7,135 nucleotides of DNA from Clostridia bacterium (GTDB lineage Bacteria; Bacillota; Clostridia; Christensenellales; DTU072), in contig JAQVTZ010000097.1 in NCBI GenBank assembly GCA_028699795.1, forward strand, positions 1 to 7,135, read 5' to 3'. Shown here piece after piece: positions 5,559 to 7,135 of the stretch. The position numbers and the translations under genes are program-made. Position 1 is the first letter of the stretch; every line of letters begins with the position of its first letter. Under the pieces are notes generated by a model. The model did no database searches, was not told where the DNA came from, and worked only from the letters and a program-made list of their open reading frames with translations.

Positions 5559-6683
5559 ATGGGATTTCAGAATTGGAAAGAAGAGATCAAGCATAATATC
5601 ACAACGGCGGCAGAACTTGTTGCAAACGGCTTCATTCGTCCCGAAGACGAGGCGGCTTTAAGTAAGGTTATCGAACGCTACCCGATGTCCATAACAAAAT
5701 ATTATTTAAGTTTGATAGAGAATCACGATTATACCGACCCTATCTATAAAATGAGTGTCGCGTCGCTCAACGAAAAAGACACAGCCGGTAAGTCGGATAC
5801 GAGTGGCGAACAAAGCAACACGGTAAGCGACGGAATACAACACAAATACGATAACACCGTGCTTTTGCTCTCCACCAATGTATGCGCGATGTATTGCAGG
5901 CATTGCTTCCGCAAACGGATGGTGGGTAACAGCGAAAAGGAAGTGCTGAACTTTGTAGACCAAGCGGTCGATTATATTAAAGCGCACCCCGAAGTAGACA
6001 ATGTGCTTATTACGGGCGGAGACGCATTGATGAATAGCAATAAAGTCATCGAAAAATATCTTAGACTTCTTTGTGAAGTGCCCCATATTAAATTCGTTCG
6101 TTTTGGGACAAGGACACCTGTTGTGTTTCCCAACAGAATATTAAAGGATAACGAACTCATCAAACTTCTTGCCAAATACACCAAGCGTAAAGCAATTTAT
6201 ATTGTAACGCAATTCAACCATCCCGCGGAAATTACGCCCGAGTCTATGGAAGCATGCGAAACCTTCCGCAAAAATGGGATTCCCGTCCTCAATCAAGCCG
6301 TATTGCTCGCGGGCATTAACGACAACAGCGCAACGCTTATCAATTTATTTAACAACCTTGTGGCGCACGGCATTACGCCATATTATTTGTTCCAATGCCG
6401 TCCCGTAAAAGGCGTAAAAGGATATTTTTCCATTCCCTTGTTAAAAGCGGTCGATGTGGTGGACGCCACAAGAGCAGGGCTCAGCGGTCCCGCCAAACGC
6501 TTTCGGTTTTCGATGAGCCACATTACGGGCAAAATAGAAATCATCGGCAAAACAAAAGGCGGTCGTCTGTTGCTGAAACAGCATCAAGCCAAAAACAACG
6601 AAGACCTCAACAATCTCTTTACGGTCGCTGTCAACGAAGAAGACACTTGGCTCCCGGATCAATTTGATTACCAACTCCTATAA
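5559..6683 (+). CDS. KamA-family radical SAM amino acid 2,3-aminomutase, substrate uncertain
   Basis: A 374-residue protein similar along its length to lysine 2,3-aminomutase, a radical SAM and PLP enzyme that moves an alpha-amino group to the beta carbon. Numbering from the ATG at 5556, the cluster motif CAMYCRHC supplies Cys110, Cys114 and Cys117. Arg119 matches KamA Arg134, which binds the substrate carboxylate. The SAM-binding GGDAL lies at 154-158. FNHP, NQAVLL and PYYLFQC follow as in KamA. Counting spacing against my recollection of clostridial KamA, Lys326 (in TGKIE) falls at the PLP lysine Lys337. KamA Asp293 and Asp330, which bind the lysine side-chain amine, fall on Arg282 (QCRPVKG) and Ser319. 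The zinc-binding C-terminal cysteines are absent. This argues against lysine as substrate. Glutamate 2,3-aminomutase has Lys and Asn at these two sites, so an acidic substrate is plausible. No elongation factor P gene is nearby to suggest EpmB. It is monocistronic, with its own promoter and a hairpin downstream. Confidence 0.9.
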   Translation: MGFQNWKEEIKHNITTAAELVANGFIRPEDEAALSKVIERYPMSITKYYLSLIENHDYTDPIYKMSVASLNEKDTAGKSDTSGEQSNTVSDGIQHKYDNTVLLLSTNVCAMYCRHCFRKRMVGNSEKEVLNFVDQAVDYIKAHPEVDNVLITGGDALMNSNKVIEKYLRLLCEVPHIKFVRFGTRTPVVFPNRILKDNELIKLLAKYTKRKAIYIVTQFNHPAEITPESMEACETFRKNGIPVLNQAVLLAGINDNSATLINLFNNLVAHGITPYYLFQCRPVKGVKGYFSIPLLKAVDVVDATRAGLSGPAKRFRFSMSHITGKIEIIGKTKGGRLLLKQHQAKNNEDLNNLFTVAVNEEDTWLPDQFDYQLL

Positions 6684-6703
6684 AATAGAGGTTCCCAAAT
6701 TAG

Positions 6704-6733
6704 TAACGGCGACTTGGATACGAGTCGCCGTTA
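6704..6733. terminator. Strong hairpin between convergent genes, probable terminator
   Basis: A perfect 11-bp stem, TAACGGCGACT with AGTCGCCGTTA, and an 8-nt loop, starting 20 nt after the KamA-family stop and 39 nt beyond the end of the converging Rieske gene. Position and GC-rich stem fit a shared terminator. Neither strand has a proper T-run after the stem (AAAATATATAAAG on plus, CTAATTTGGG on minus), so efficiency is uncertain. Confidence 0.55.
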
Positions 6734-6755
6734 AAATATATAAAGAAAAACAATC

Positions 6756-6776
6756 TTTTATATTTTATATTTTATA
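6756..6776. repeat. Three tandem copies of TTTTATA
   Basis: Exact 7-bp unit at 6756-6762, 6763-6769 and 6770-6776, overlapping the stop codon of the minus-strand gene. Probably slippage-derived low-complexity AT sequence. Confidence 0.8.
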
Positions 6777-7135
6777 TGTCCTCTAAATCAATATCCTTCA
6801 TTGCGGGGTTTTCCAACACCTTGCCTTCCGTGTCGAATCTGGAGCCGTGACAAGGACAATCCCAAGTATGCTCTGCCGCATTCCATTTAAGCGCGCAACC
6901 CAAGTGCGTGCATCTTTTAGGTGATGGATTGATAAGGTTAATGACGCTTTCGCCCAAATTAAGAAACAGTTGCGCGCTTATCGCGCAACGAAGCGAATCG
7001 AATACCTCGAAAAATTCGGATTCTTTTTCGGTTATCATTTCGCTAAGAAGTCTTGCCGATATCATGGCGCCCGTCATGCCCCAACCGGTATACCCCGTCG
7101 CCACATAGACATTCTGTAAGGTTTTGGAATACCTG
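6772..7135 (-). CDS. FAD-dependent oxidoreductase with C-terminal Rieske domain, 5' partial
   Basis: Only the last 120 or so residues are in the window. The frame stays open to the right edge, so the GTG near 7104 is an internal Val, not a start. Visible order: the end of a DAO-type FAD domain (NVYVATGYTGWGMTGAMISA, the glycine-rich segment that closes the FAD site), about 40 helical residues, then a Rieske [2Fe-2S] motif CTHLGC and, 12 residues on, CPCHGSRF. The cluster ligands are Cys and His of CTH and Cys and His of the CPCH block. The second Cys of each block is also present, as in Rieske proteins with a stabilising disulfide. The protein ends soon after the cluster (KVLENPAMKDIDLEDI). 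Such proteins are flavin oxidoreductases of unknown substrate, common in clostridia and bacilli. The Rieske part is compact, lacking much of the usual N-terminal beta-sheet. The gene converges on the KamA-family gene. Confidence 0.9.
   Translation of the reverse strand, partial: RYSKTLQNVYVATGYTGWGMTGAMISARLLSEMITEKESEFFEVFDSLRCAISAQLFLNLGESVINLINPSPKRCTHLGCALKWNAAEHTWDCPCHGSRFDTEGKVLENPAMKDIDLEDI

Noticed and set aside
6490..6560. Loss of the PLP-binding lysine in the KamA-family protein
   Set aside because: The glycine-rich GGGGK motif is absent, but spacing places Lys326 of TGKIE exactly at the PLP lysine, so the residue is probably kept in a different local sequence.
1..7135. CRISPR arrays, insertion sequences, tRNA or rRNA genes
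   Set aside because: I saw no regularly spaced repeats, transposase domains, terminal inverted repeats or tRNA cloverleaf patterns on reading both strands.

Overview
The window looks like chromosomal DNA from a low-to-moderate GC, Gram-positive-type bacterium, most likely an uncultured member of the Bacillota (Clostridia-like). Supporting this are AGGAGG-type ribosome binding sites, near-consensus sigma-A promoters, large secreted leucine-rich-repeat/Ig-like proteins, a KamA-family radical SAM enzyme, and an FAD oxidoreductase with a Rieske tail. The assignment is inferred from gene content; no rRNA or other marker gene is present.

Layout. (1) Bases 2-4105, plus strand: two abutting genes for large modular extracellular proteins. 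The first is cut by the left edge. They share the same order of Ig-like modules followed by an internalin-like leucine-rich repeat, so they look like tandem paralogues in one operon. (2) Bases 4114-5220, minus strand: a six-helix membrane diguanylate cyclase, convergent with the adhesin-like operon and only 8 nt from it. (3) Bases 5221-5555: the only long stretch without a protein gene. It holds the diguanylate cyclase promoter, a complete candidate small RNA gene on the minus strand (promoter, structured body with a GAAA tetraloop, terminator hairpin with U-tract), and the divergent promoter and ribosome binding site of the next gene. (4) Bases 5559-6683, plus strand: a KamA-family aminomutase whose lysine-recognising aspartates are replaced by Arg and Ser. 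(5) Bases 6684-6771: a strong hairpin between convergent genes. (6) Bases 6772-7135, minus strand: the C-terminal part of an FAD-dependent oxidoreductase ending in a Rieske iron-sulfur domain, cut by the right edge.

How they might fit together. Cyclic di-GMP commonly controls surface attachment, so a diguanylate cyclase beside secreted adhesin-like proteins is suggestive, but only adjacency supports a link. The KamA-like and Rieske genes look like independent metabolic genes. The most interesting items are the unassigned small RNA at 5351-5423 and the altered active site of the aminomutase.
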